From Candidatus Zixiibacteriota bacterium (GTDB lineage Bacteria > Zixibacteria > MSB-5A5 > GN15 > FEB-12), in contig JAGNLV010000002.1 of NCBI GenBank assembly GCA_017999435.1, forward strand, positions 310,001 through 374,000: 64,000 nucleotides of DNA. The letters are read 5' to 3'. Of the stretch, positions 8,375 to 17,322 are shown one piece after another. A program made the translations under genes and the position numbers. The notes beneath the pieces are model-generated. The model was given only the letters and a program-made list of their open reading frames with translations, made no database searches and was not told the DNA's origin. Positions within the stretch are counted from its first letter, which is position 1; every line of letters begins with the position of its first letter.

Positions 8375-9994
8375 ATGCAGAAATCCCCTGCGACCGCCGT
8401 GACCGATTCGCCCCCGCTGGCGCCCGCCGGCCCCGGCCGCGACCGGGCCTGGGTCCGTCTGCCGCTGGCCCTCCTCCTGGTCATCGCCGCTGTCCACCTT
8501 GCTCTCAATCTGGGCATTAACGACGGCCATCTGACGTACACGCTTGATGATGCGTACATCCACATGGCGCTCGCCGAGGGCATCGCCCACGGCCATTTCG
8601 GCATTAATCCCGGCGAAGTCTGCGCGCCGTCGTCGAGCATCCTCTGGCCCTTCCTGCTGGCCCCCTTCATGCTCCTTTCCTTCGGGGCCGTCGTCCCCTT
8701 CGTCGTCAATCTCGCGTGCGCCGCCGCCACCGTCCTGCTCATGGTCCGGACGATGGCGCATGGTTTCAGCGCCGCCGGTCTTGCGAACCCGGTCAAATAT
8801 GCCGCCTGGGTCGCCGCGGCGCTCGTTCCGGTGACCAACCTCATCGGCCTCATCTTCTCCGGCATGGAGCACTCCCTGCAGTTGCTGCTCGCCGCCGCGG
8901 TCGTGCATGGTCTGGTGTGCGCTCTGTCGTGTCAGCGCGTTCCCCGGTGGCTGCCGGCCGCCCTGATCGCCGCCCCGCTTGTCCGGTACGAAATGTTCGC
9001 GTTGACTCTGCCGGCCGCCGTGTGCCTCTACCTCAGCGGGCATCGCCGGGTGGCGCTCGTCTCCGCTTTGACCGCCCTCGGGCTGGCCGCCGGGTACTCC
9101 GGGTACCTGGCCGCCCTCGGGCTCGGGGCGCTGCCGACCTCGGTGGCGATGCGCTCCGACGTCGTTTGCTCCGGCTGGTCGATAGCCGCCATCACGGACC
9201 ATTTCCGCGGCAACCTGCTGAGTGGGGAGGGGACCCTCCTGGCTGTCGTCTTCATCCCCTTGGCCGCCGTCGCGCTGGACCGCTCCCGCCGCCGAGAACA
9301 CCGCCTGCTCGCCGCCGCCGGGGCCGCCGGCATTGTCTTGCACCTGTCGGTCGGACGGCTGGGGGGCTGGTTTCACGCCCGCTACGACATGTACATCCTG
9401 CTGAGTACGCTCCTACTGACCGTGTTCCTGGCCTCGGCTCCCCTGGGACGGTTCCTGCAGCGGGCCGGGGGGGTGCGAGCGGCGGTCCTCGCCGTCGCAG
9501 CCGTCGCCCTCGTCGCTTTTCCGCAACTTCACCGCCTCAGCGACCTGCAAATCGCCGCGAGCAACATTTACCAGCAGCAGTACCAGATGCACCGCTTCAT
9601 CACCGAATACTACCATGGCCCCGTGGCCGCCAACGATATCGGCTGGGTGGCTTTCCAGAATGACGAGACTGTGGTCGACCTGGTCGGCCTGGCGGACAGC
9701 CGCAACGTGGGGCGCCGGAAGGAGGCCTCCAGCGGTCAGTGGATGACCGAAGCGGCGGCTGCGGGAGGCGCCCGTCTGGCGATCATCTACGAATCCTGGT
9801 TCGCGCACATTCCGGATTCCTGGATTCCGGTGGCCGATCTCTTCCTCGGTCACCGCCGCACGAGCGCGGCCGACAGAAAAGTGACTTTCTATGCGCTCGA
9901 TCGCGCCGCCGCCGACTCCGCTCGCATCCTCCTGACCCGCTTCGCACCCACTCTTCCCAAAGGTGTCCGGCTCGACCTCCGCCCGTCGGAGTAG
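8375..9994 (+). CDS. Polytopic membrane protein, probable GT-C-type glycosyltransferase
   Basis: A 539-residue protein with about ten hydrophobic segments. The first large loop carries TLDDAYIHMALAEGIAHGH followed by NPGEVCAPSSSILWP. A DD-type acidic pair directly after the first membrane helix is the hallmark of GT-C lipid-linked sugar transferases (ArnT/PMT relatives). A hydrophilic carboxy-terminal domain follows from about residue 430. Start ATG 8375 has GAGGAG seven bases upstream. TTGACA at 8298-8303 with a weak -10 may be its promoter. The sugar donor and acceptor are unknown and no glycan cluster adjoins it. Confidence 0.65.
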   Translation: MQKSPATAVTDSPPLAPAGPGRDRAWVRLPLALLLVIAAVHLALNLGINDGHLTYTLDDAYIHMALAEGIAHGHFGINPGEVCAPSSSILWPFLLAPFMLLSFGAVVPFVVNLACAAATVLLMVRTMAHGFSAAGLANPVKYAAWVAAALVPVTNLIGLIFSGMEHSLQLLLAAAVVHGLVCALSCQRVPRWLPAALIAAPLVRYEMFALTLPAAVCLYLSGHRRVALVSALTALGLAAGYSGYLAALGLGALPTSVAMRSDVVCSGWSIAAITDHFRGNLLSGEGTLLAVVFIPLAAVALDRSRRREHRLLAAAGAAGIVLHLSVGRLGGWFHARYDMYILLSTLLLTVFLASAPLGRFLQRAGGVRAAVLAVAAVALVAFPQLHRLSDLQIAASNIYQQQYQMHRFITEYYHGPVAANDIGWVAFQNDETVVDLVGLADSRNVGRRKEASSGQWMTEAAAAGGARLAIIYESWFAHIPDSWIPVADLFLGHRRTSAADRKVTFYALDRAAADSARILLTRFAPTLPKGVRLDLRPSE

Positions 9995-10141
9995 CTCATC
10001 ACGACCGTGTCGGGGGCCGCCGGGGCCCCGACCGCCCGAACTTTTCGTCCCCCGGCGCTATTATATAGATTGTACAGGTCGCATCGTCGGCTCTCACCTC
10101 GGCTCTGTCGGTCCTGACCCCTGGTTCTCGTGGAGGGTTGT

Positions 10142-11107
10142 ATGATTGAATCCGAAGAACTGAAGGAGTCGGTGAAAACCCGGCTCGAGGAATCGGGAAT
10201 AATCGGAACTATGGCCGAGAGGATCTGCCACTCTCTCCTGAGCGAGAAGCCTCCGGGACTTTCTCCCGATGAGTACTTCCACCTCGTCTCGATCTCCCTG
10301 CTTGAGCTCCTGCGCGCCCGGCTGCTCGCCTCGTGCGAGCCGGATCGGCTGGTCGGTCCGCTCGACCGCGGCCAGCTCCTTGACTACGACCGCATTCTCC
10401 AGGGACTCCTGCTGACCCTCGAACGCGACCTTCTGCGCAGCCACCTCCACATGATCCGGGCGCTCGGCGGCGCCATCGCCGAGCGCGACACCGGCACCAA
10501 CGACCACAGCTACCGCGTCACCATCTTCGCCGTCCGGATCGCCGAGGCGATGGGTTTGCCCCGCCAGACGATCCGCTCCCTCATCAAGGGGGCTTTCCTT
10601 CACGACATCGGCAAGATCGGCATTCCCGACGCCGTCCTCATCAAGCCCGGCGAACTCACGCCCCCGGAACGCGAGATTATCAAGTCCCACGTGTCCCGGG
10701 GCGCCGGCATCATCGAAGTGGTCACCTGGCTTGCCGATGCGATTGACGTCATCCGCTACCACCACGAGCGTTGGGACGGCACCGGCTACCTGGCCGGGCT
10801 CTGCGGGGTCGAGATTCCCCTCACCGCCCGCATATTCGCCGTGGCCGACGTCTTCGATGCGCTCACGAGCCGAAGGCCCTACAAGCTGTCGTACAATTTC
10901 GATCAGGCCCGCGATATGGTCGTCGCCGGCGCCGGCAGCCAGTTCGACCCGGACGTCGTCCGCGTCTTCGCCGCCCGTGCCGAGGATCTCTACGCCGAGG
11001 GACACCGGGCGGCCACCCGGCGGCTCGAAGAGGTCATCCGCCGGTTCATCCGGGAGTATTTCGCCGTCGAATGGGACCGCGCGGTGCAGATGGAACCCAG
11101 CATGTGA
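10142..11107 (+). CDS. HD-GYP domain phosphodiesterase
   Basis: A 321-residue cytoplasmic protein. Residues about 1-110 are an alpha-helical region I do not recognise. Residues about 115-285 are an HD-GYP domain, with HSYRV, HDIGKIGIPD, IIKSHV, YHHERWDGTGY and ADVFDALTSRRPYK. These supply the metal ligands and the GYP-type loop (here GTGY), so the enzyme probably hydrolyses cyclic di-GMP or a related dinucleotide. Start ATG 10142 has GGAGG five bases upstream; an ATG at 10130 is less well placed. No GGDEF protein is visible in the window. Confidence 0.88.
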   Translation: MIESEELKESVKTRLEESGIIGTMAERICHSLLSEKPPGLSPDEYFHLVSISLLELLRARLLASCEPDRLVGPLDRGQLLDYDRILQGLLLTLERDLLRSHLHMIRALGGAIAERDTGTNDHSYRVTIFAVRIAEAMGLPRQTIRSLIKGAFLHDIGKIGIPDAVLIKPGELTPPEREIIKSHVSRGAGIIEVVTWLADAIDVIRYHHERWDGTGYLAGLCGVEIPLTARIFAVADVFDALTSRRPYKLSYNFDQARDMVVAGAGSQFDPDVVRVFAARAEDLYAEGHRAATRRLEEVIRRFIREYFAVEWDRAVQMEPSM

Positions 11108-11132
11108 TCGGCCGCCAACGACAAAATACCCC

Positions 11133-11160
11133 TTGACCCCCTTTCCGGACTCCGTAGATT
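11133..11160 (+). promoter_or_regulatory. Possible promoter upstream of the lipoprotein hydrolase
   Basis: TTGACC (11133-11138), 16-base spacer, TAGATT (11155-11160), in the gap between the HD-GYP gene and the hydrolase at 11259. Confidence 0.45.
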
Positions 11161-11258
11161 TCCGCGAACGCGGTCCGGCGGCCCGCCGTGATCGTGCGCC
11201 GCGCCGGCGGTGCGTCCGGCCGCCCGCGCCGCGCCGGCCACCGGAAGAGAGGAAACAT

Positions 11259-12167
11259 ATGCTGCATTCGATTTGGCCTCGCACCGGGGCTGCTGCAGTG
11301 CTGCTCGTGGTGCTCGCGTTCGCCTGCCGGGGCGGGGGAGAAGGGGGGCCGGCGGATGCCTCCGCCGCGCTCCGCGTCGATTCCGCCCTGTCCACCGACA
11401 GTGTCCCGATCTACTTCGAGGTCCACGGCAGCGGCGACACCGCGCTGGTCTTTGTCCATGGCTGGGGCATTGACGGCAGCTTCTGGGAGAAACAGATTCC
11501 GGCTTTCAGCGACTCCTACACGGTCGTCACCCTCGATCTGGCCGGCCACGGCCGTTCGGGGAAGAACCGGGCCGCGTGGACTCCGCATGCGTATGGCGCC
11601 GATGTCGTCGCGGTCCTTGACGCGGCCGGGATCGCGCACGCATTCCTGGTCGGCCACAGCATGGGCGGCGTCATCATCGCCGAGGCCGCCCGTCTTGCCC
11701 CGGACCGGGTCATCGCCCTGATCGGCGCCGACACCTACCAGGATTTTCGCGAACGCTGGACCCCGGACCAGGCCGAGCAGTTCCTCGCGCCGTTCCGCCG
11801 GAACTACGACTCCACCGTCGCCTGGTTCGCCAGCGTCATGCTGCCGGAGAATGTCGACACCGCCATTGCCTACCGCATCATCCGCTCTTTCCAGGCCGAT
11901 GATCCCGCGGTCGGCCTGGCCACTCTCGGGAACCTCCTGGTCTACGACGCCCTCCCGGTGCTGCGGGAAGCCGGCAAACCGATTCGCGCGGTCAGCAGCG
12001 ACTCGTACCCGACCAACCTCGCGGCCAACCGCGAAATCGAGCCGACTTTCGACGTCAGACTCATGAGCGGCGTCGGGCACTTCCTCTTCCTTGAGCGCCC
12101 CGAGGAATTCAATCGTCTCCTGGGCCAGACCCTGGCGGAGCTCCGCGCCGGCGGCGCCGCGCCGTAA
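11259..12167 (+). CDS. Alpha/beta-hydrolase lipoprotein
   Basis: A 302-residue hydrolase anchored in the envelope. The signal peptide ends in VLAFAC, a lipobox with Cys near residue 23. The hydrolase core has the oxyanion-hole region FVHGWGIDGSFW, the DLAGHGRSG strand-loop, the nucleophile elbow GHSMGG and the general-base His in SGVGHFLFLERPEEF; an acid residue lies between. Such proteins are esterases, lipases or haloperoxidase-like hydrolases; the substrate cannot be predicted. Start ATG 11259 follows AGAGGAAAC. The frame extends upstream to 10731 but that part overlaps the HD-GYP gene and is not coding. Confidence 0.85.
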   Translation: MLHSIWPRTGAAAVLLVVLAFACRGGGEGGPADASAALRVDSALSTDSVPIYFEVHGSGDTALVFVHGWGIDGSFWEKQIPAFSDSYTVVTLDLAGHGRSGKNRAAWTPHAYGADVVAVLDAAGIAHAFLVGHSMGGVIIAEAARLAPDRVIALIGADTYQDFRERWTPDQAEQFLAPFRRNYDSTVAWFASVMLPENVDTAIAYRIIRSFQADDPAVGLATLGNLLVYDALPVLREAGKPIRAVSSDSYPTNLAANREIEPTFDVRLMSGVGHFLFLERPEEFNRLLGQTLAELRAGGAAP

Positions 12168-12237
12168 GCCTGGTGCACAGCGATTTGCGGGGCGGGCGTC
12201 GAAAGCGTCCCCGCTCGGTCTGCTCTTGGGGAGAGGG

Positions 12238-13209
12238 CTATTCGTCGCGGAAGATTTTGACGACCGGATCGCGGCCCGGATACCGATACCCGCGGTACAT
12301 GCCGGGGCTGTTGAACGGCATGGCGATCGTCCCGGCCCGATCGACCGCGACCACCCCGCCCTGGCCTCCCAGCGCGGTGAGCTTTCCCGTCACCACCTCG
12401 TCGGCCGCCTCGGCCAGGCTGAGTCCCCGGTAAGCCATGAGGGCCGCGATGTCGTAGGCCGCGACCGCCCGCATGATGTATTCCCCCACGCCGGTTGCAC
12501 TCACGGCGCAGGTGGCGTTATCCGCCCAGATCCCCGCTCCGATAATGGGGCTGTCCCCGATCCGCCCGAACCGCTTGTTGGTCATCCCGCCGGTCGAGGT
12601 GGCCGCGGCGAGATTTCCGGCCCGGTCCAGCGCCACCGCCCCGACCGTCCCGGTTTTGTCCCGGTCGTCGGAATGATCGAGTCGCGTCTGGTCGCCCCCC
12701 TCCTGCCGCTCTTTCGCCAGCGCCTGCTGAAGTTGCTGCCAGCGCTGCTCGGTGTAGAAATACTCCGGTTCGACCAGTCGCACGCCGTGTTCCTGCGCGA
12801 ACTTTTCCGCCCCCTCGCCCGCGAGCAGCACGTGCGGCGAGTATTCGAGGATCGCCCGGGCGAGGTTGATGGGATTGCGGACCCGCCGGAGCATGGCCGC
12901 CGCCCCGACCGCCCGCCCCGCTCCGTCCATGATGCACGCGTCCTGCTCGTGGAACCCCTCGTGGGTGAACACCGCCCCCTTGCCCGCATTGAACAGGTGG
13001 GAGTCCTCCATCACATTGACCGCCGCCTGGACTGCATCGAGGGCCCGCCCGCCCCGGTCAAGCACCTGGTAGCCGGCCGCCAGCGACCGCCGCAACCCGT
13101 CGAGGTACTCCGCCTCCAGCGCGGGCGTCAGTTTCTCTTTCAGTATTGTCCCCGCCCCGCCGTGGATTGCGATTGCGAACGGGGGGTGGGCATTCATCGC
13201 CTGTGGCAT
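12238..13209 (-). CDS. iaaA: Isoaspartyl peptidase / plant-type L-asparaginase
   Basis: Ntn-hydrolase that self-cleaves into alpha and beta chains and removes isoaspartyl residues or hydrolyses asparagine. The 323-residue precursor shows the amino-terminal IAIHGGAGTI and the cleavage site GTVGAVALD, in which Thr becomes the beta-chain nucleophile. ATSTGGMTNKRFGRIGDSP and GAGIWADN follow, forming the substrate pocket. Length matches the family. Start ATG 13209 has a GAGAGAG run upstream; an ATG four codons later is an alternative. It is convergent with the hydrolase gene and unlinked to other peptidases. Confidence 0.92.
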   Translation of the reverse strand: MPQAMNAHPPFAIAIHGGAGTILKEKLTPALEAEYLDGLRRSLAAGYQVLDRGGRALDAVQAAVNVMEDSHLFNAGKGAVFTHEGFHEQDACIMDGAGRAVGAAAMLRRVRNPINLARAILEYSPHVLLAGEGAEKFAQEHGVRLVEPEYFYTEQRWQQLQQALAKERQEGGDQTRLDHSDDRDKTGTVGAVALDRAGNLAAATSTGGMTNKRFGRIGDSPIIGAGIWADNATCAVSATGVGEYIMRAVAAYDIAALMAYRGLSLAEAADEVVTGKLTALGGQGGVVAVDRAGTIAMPFNSPGMYRGYRYPGRDPVVKIFRDE

Positions 13210-13224
13210 GCGCGTCTCTCTCTT

Positions 13225-14001
13225 TTACTCCCCCGCCGGCGTTGCCCGCTTCTTTCCCAGATCCGCAAATATCCAGAACAGCATATAGCCGGCTGTCCCC
13301 ACGATCACCAGGCCGCTGATCGCCAGGAGGTCATCGAAAAACCAGTGGAACCCCGCTCCCGACAGCCCCACCGCGTGTGCCGCAACCGCGCTTCCGAGCA
13401 GCCAGTACACCGTCGTCTTGATCTTGGGCGCCGCCGAGGTGAACAGGAAGACCAGCCCGAGCGTGAAGTAAATCAGCGTCTGGCCGTTGATGTGCGTGTG
13501 CGCCAGCCCGGCATTGCGCCGCAGGTTGGGCTGCTCGAACTCATCGACATCGAAATCCTCCCGGTCCGGGTTGTAGTCATAGCCGGTACCCGGCCCCACC
13601 CCGTGTCTGGCGATCTCGGCCTCGATCGTCGAATCGACTTTCCCGAACCGCGCCGCGGCGGAAGCGCTGTCGGCGTGTACTTCCCGTCCCGCCAGATCGC
13701 TGTCCCAGATCGGCGCCAGCACCGCTTCGGAATCCACCGCCACCTCCTCGGCCTCTTCGGCGATCTCCTCCTGTTCGAGCCGCTCGTTCCGTGCCGAATC
13801 TTCCGTGGTGGGCGCCCCCTGCCCGGCCCGGTCGGCGTTCAGGTAGGCCGGCAGCCGGTCGGAGTGCACGATTCCCCGATCGACCGTGTAGATGAGCGCC
13901 ACCCACAAGAGCATGCAGACCGCCAGCCCGGCGAAGATGCCGACGAAGGTCTTTCCGTAGGGCGGCAGGTCGGATATCCGAATTTTCTCGATCACGGGCA
14001 T
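13225..14001 (-). CDS. Unknown membrane protein with histidine-rich helices
   Basis: A 258-residue protein not recognised. One membrane segment lies near residues 16-38. A long acidic periplasmic-type stretch (residues about 45-150, with EEIAEEAEEVAVDSE) follows, then about four membrane helices. These hold several histidines: LAHTHINGQT, AVAAHAVG and GAGFHWFFDD. The spacing of His in the helices recalls heme b-binding membrane proteins, but no family signature is certain. Start ATG 14001 is preferred to a TTG at 14013. It lies just upstream of the isoaspartyl peptidase gene (15-base gap), so the two are probably co-transcribed. Confidence 0.55.
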   Translation of the reverse strand: MPVIEKIRISDLPPYGKTFVGIFAGLAVCMLLWVALIYTVDRGIVHSDRLPAYLNADRAGQGAPTTEDSARNERLEQEEIAEEAEEVAVDSEAVLAPIWDSDLAGREVHADSASAAARFGKVDSTIEAEIARHGVGPGTGYDYNPDREDFDVDEFEQPNLRRNAGLAHTHINGQTLIYFTLGLVFLFTSAAPKIKTTVYWLLGSAVAAHAVGLSGAGFHWFFDDLLAISGLVIVGTAGYMLFWIFADLGKKRATPAGE

Positions 14002-14058
14002 ACGATGATACAATCGGTACAGGGATGCAAACCCTTTTCGGGAAGGGGAGAGGGCGGC

Positions 14059-14548
14059 CTAGCGCCGCACCTCGGGGCCAAAATTCTCGACTATCCGGAT
14101 GTCCGAGCGGGAGTGCATGACCGAGTAAACGACGGACTTCTCGCCTGGGAGGAGTTTGACGTTTGACGCCCCTTCAGGCAGTGTGCCGACCGTGTCGAGA
14201 CCGTCGCTGCCGACGCGAACCCGCCTGACCTCGTTGCTTGCGGACGCCCGACGGCCGGCCTTGAAACCCCCCGACCTCGTGGATGGTGACAATGTTCGGA
14301 TGACTGAGTCTCGCCACTGCCTGCGCCTCCCCCTGAGAGCGCTTTCTGCCCCCGGCATCCGCCGCCAAGTGAAGCGGGAGAAACTTCAGGGCCACCGCCC
14401 GTCCGGGCGTGGTGTCCTCCGCTTGGTGGACTTAACGCATCCCGCCCGCTCCCGAGAAGCCGGTCAAGCGGTAGCGCCCGACCATCAGATCAACCGTCAA
14501 CTGGATGTGGGTCTGCGTCCGGTCACGGCTGTCGTCACTCGTGGTCAT
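14059..14548 (-). pseudogene. Remnant of a Ser/Thr protein kinase with C-terminal beta-propeller
   Basis: Reading down the minus strand from the ATG at 14548, a kinase start is clear (VGRYRLTGFSGAGGM). It is stopped by an in-frame TAA, then resumes in the same frame as HQAEDTTPGRAVALKFLP and QAVARLSHPNIVTIHEVG, the kinase glycine loop, beta-3 lysine and alpha-C/beta-4 region. Near 14250-14290 the sense passes to a second frame that reads VRRVRVGSDGLDTVGTLPEG and SVVYSVMHSRSDIRIVENF, a TolB/PD40-type beta-propeller end. The catalytic loop (HRD) and DFG are gone. So the gene has a nonsense codon, a frameshift and a large internal deletion. Family identification is from motif recognition. Confidence 0.8.
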
Positions 14549-14661
14549 GCTTTCTCGCCGACAACAAGGTTACCTGCGCTGGACTCTGCGTAATCTGATG
14601 GCTTGAGTGTAGATGTTTGCGTGAGTTTGTCCAGAGGCGAAAACAAGTTCGCCGACCGGCC

Positions 14662-14696
14662 AAAAAAAAGACCCCGGCTGCCACACGCAGCCGGGG
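14662..14696 (-). terminator. Rho-independent terminator after moxR
   Basis: On the minus strand: 9-bp stem CCCCGGCTG / CAGCCGGGG with a 7-base loop, then TCTTTTTTTT. Lies 25 bases after the moxR stop. Confidence 0.9.
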
Positions 14697-14721
14697 CCCT
14701 CGCTTTCACCGCGACTCGTTG

Positions 14722-15726
<1,005 letters not shown>

Positions 15727-15884
15727 TCATCCTCCGGATCATCCAGGTAGCCGGTACGCCGCGCACCCGCGGGTCGGGTGCGGATCACCATATTTCTCTT
15801 ATAGTCCGTGCTTTTCTTTCGGTTTCGCTTGCGACCGAAACTCCGGCCGGCGACTCCGAACTATCACCAGGAGAAACATGAAAA

Positions 15885-15932
15885 GACCGGATAGCGCAAG
15901 GCTTTTTGTATCAGCCGCTAGCCTATCCGGTC
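15885..15932. repeat. 10-bp perfect inverted repeat in the moxR-bactofilin gap
   Basis: GACCGGATAG (15885-15894) and CTATCCGGTC (15923-15932) can pair around a 28-base loop that itself contains GGCT/AGCC. No T-run follows, so it is not an ordinary terminator. It sits about 70 bases from the first DnaA box of the cluster that follows. Confidence 0.55.
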
Positions 15933-15998
15933 GTAATCGGCCACTTGACGCAACAAGGTATAAGTCTTTTTCTTTCAGGACATTAAGAGGCAATACCG

Positions 15999-16098
15999 TT
16001 GTGGATAACGGGTGTCTTTCCCGGTGAATTTCTCGACACTATGTCCTTCGCCGACAAAAACTTGATCGTTTATCCACAAATTCGGGTATTTCTCCACA
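15999..16098. other. Second DnaA-box cluster
   Basis: In the 15727-16113 gene-free region, two perfect DnaA boxes occur in opposite orientation: TGTGGATAA at 16000-16008 and TTATCCACA at 16070-16078. A one-mismatch box TTCTCCACA follows at 16090-16098. The sequence between them is less GC-rich than its surroundings. Position beside the par operon makes this either an origin sub-region or a DnaA-regulated site. Nothing else gene-like is seen in the gap. Confidence 0.65.
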
Positions 16099-16113
16099 GC
16101 TGGCGGCGAATTG

Positions 16114-16521
16114 TTACTTCTTGACTTCCTTTTTGTCGCCGATCACGTTCGCGACCGTTTCCCGATTCTGCTCGGGGGGAAGGAACCCGAACTCTTTGCG
16201 CGAGGCGGTAGTCCCCTTCATGTTGCAGTTGCCGCAGAAGACGGCGCCCTGCTCGATGACGAGCGACTTGGTGCGCAGGTCTCCGTCCATTTCGCAGTTG
16301 GCCTGGAGTTCGATTTTTTCGGTTGCGTTGATGTTGCCGTGCATGTGGCCGGCGACGATCGCTTCCTTGGACTCGATTTCCGCCTCGACCAAGCCCGTAG
16401 TACCGACCGTTACACAGTCCGAGCAAATCACTTTGCCCTTCACCGTGCCGTCGACCCGGAGGGCGCCCTTGACATCCACCGTTCCGGTGATCACTGTGTC
16501 TTTGCCGATTAAGGTGTTCAT
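16114..16521 (-). CDS. Bactofilin (polymer-forming cytoskeletal protein)
   Basis: A 135-residue bactofilin. The core consists of repeated short beta-strand turns typical of the right-handed beta-helix: TVITGTVDVKGALRVDGTVKG, then VTVGTTGLVEAEIESKEAIV and KTKSLVIEQGAV-like turns. Bactofilins polymerise without nucleotide at the membrane and scaffold cell-wall enzymes or ParABS components. Start ATG 16521 (MNTLIGKDTV) follows GGAAGG; an in-frame ATG at 16557 overlaps the upstream peptidase gene. Last gene of the parA-parB-M23-bactofilin operon, a pairing with a LytM peptidase that supports a role in cell shape. Confidence 0.9.
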   Translation of the reverse strand: MNTLIGKDTVITGTVDVKGALRVDGTVKGKVICSDCVTVGTTGLVEAEIESKEAIVAGHMHGNINATEKIELQANCEMDGDLRTKSLVIEQGAVFCGNCNMKGTTASRKEFGFLPPEQNRETVANVIGDKKEVKK

Positions 16522-16534
16522 GAGTCCTTCCGCT

Positions 16535-17320
16535 TCACTGTCGTTTCTCTTGATCATAGGGATTTTCCAGAGGATTTATGGGTTCATCGTTTATACGGAC
16601 TTCATAATGCAAATGCGGGGCGGTCGAAATGCCCGTGTTCCCCGAGAGCCCGATCCGGCTCCCGGCCGGGACCTCCTCGCCGGCCCGCGCGAGAATCCTG
16701 TCCAGGTGGCCGTACACGCTCACCACCGTGTCGTTGTGGCGCAGCACGATCATGTTGCCGTACGTGGAATCGACATCGGCGAAAATCACCAGCCCGGCCG
16801 CCGTCGCCAGCACCGGCGTGCCGACCGGACAGGCAATGTCGACTCCCGAGTGGTAGCGGGCATCGTTCTTGACCTCGAAATTCTGCGTGATGAATCCGCG
16901 GATCGGCAGTCCGGCCGGCATCGTGAAATCGGTGGCGGGACGGTTGATGGCCGCCGCCGGCGCCTCATCGATCGCCGCAAACAGCTCCGAGTCGCTCGGA
17001 ATCTCCGGGAACTGGTAGTCGATCCCGGCCAGCGAGGTCAGCCGTGCGACCACCTGCCGCATCTCCGCGATGTTATCCTCGAGTATGCGCACCTTGTACT
17101 GGTATTTCAGCAGTTGTTCGTTTTCCTCTTTCAGTCTATCGGTCATGGTCGCCCGAACCATTATCTTCGAATAGGTGGCGAAGAAAATTATTATCGCCAG
17201 CAGCGCCATCGTGAGCGCCACCCCGCCCGCCTGCACCACCCAGGTGCGCACCCGGAACCCGCGCTGCGGCCGGTTTCCGTCGGGAACAAACAGCACCGTG
17301 ATATACCGCGACTGCGCCAT
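16535..17320 (-). CDS. M23-family (LytM) peptidoglycan peptidase
   Basis: A 261-residue membrane-anchored endopeptidase acting on peptidoglycan cross-links in the periplasm. One membrane helix near residues 30-50 is followed by a coiled coil (LKEENEQLLKYQYKVRILED) and the LytM domain. The zinc ligands are present: HSGVDIA (first His and Asp) and HLHYEV (last His), with VYGHLD between, so it should be active. ATG 17320 is used; a GTG at 17326 overlaps the parB stop as GTGA. Its place before bactofilin suggests that the filament positions it. Confidence 0.92.
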   Translation of the reverse strand: MAQSRYITVLFVPDGNRPQRGFRVRTWVVQAGGVALTMALLAIIIFFATYSKIMVRATMTDRLKEENEQLLKYQYKVRILEDNIAEMRQVVARLTSLAGIDYQFPEIPSDSELFAAIDEAPAAAINRPATDFTMPAGLPIRGFITQNFEVKNDARYHSGVDIACPVGTPVLATAAGLVIFADVDSTYGNMIVLRHNDTVVSVYGHLDRILARAGEEVPAGSRIGLSGNTGISTAPHLHYEVRINDEPINPLENPYDQEKRQ

Positions 17321-17322
17321 GA

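Noticed and set aside
8204-9376. 390-codon open frame opposite the GT-C-like gene
   Set aside because: Gly/Asp/Arg-rich antisense shadow without start signal.
15878-16027. 49-codon frame MKRPDSARLFVS... with AGGAG four bases upstream, between moxR and bactofilin
   Set aside because: Covers the inverted repeat and a perfect DnaA box, and shows no protein features; the DNA elements explain it better. Kept as a possible small protein only if conserved.
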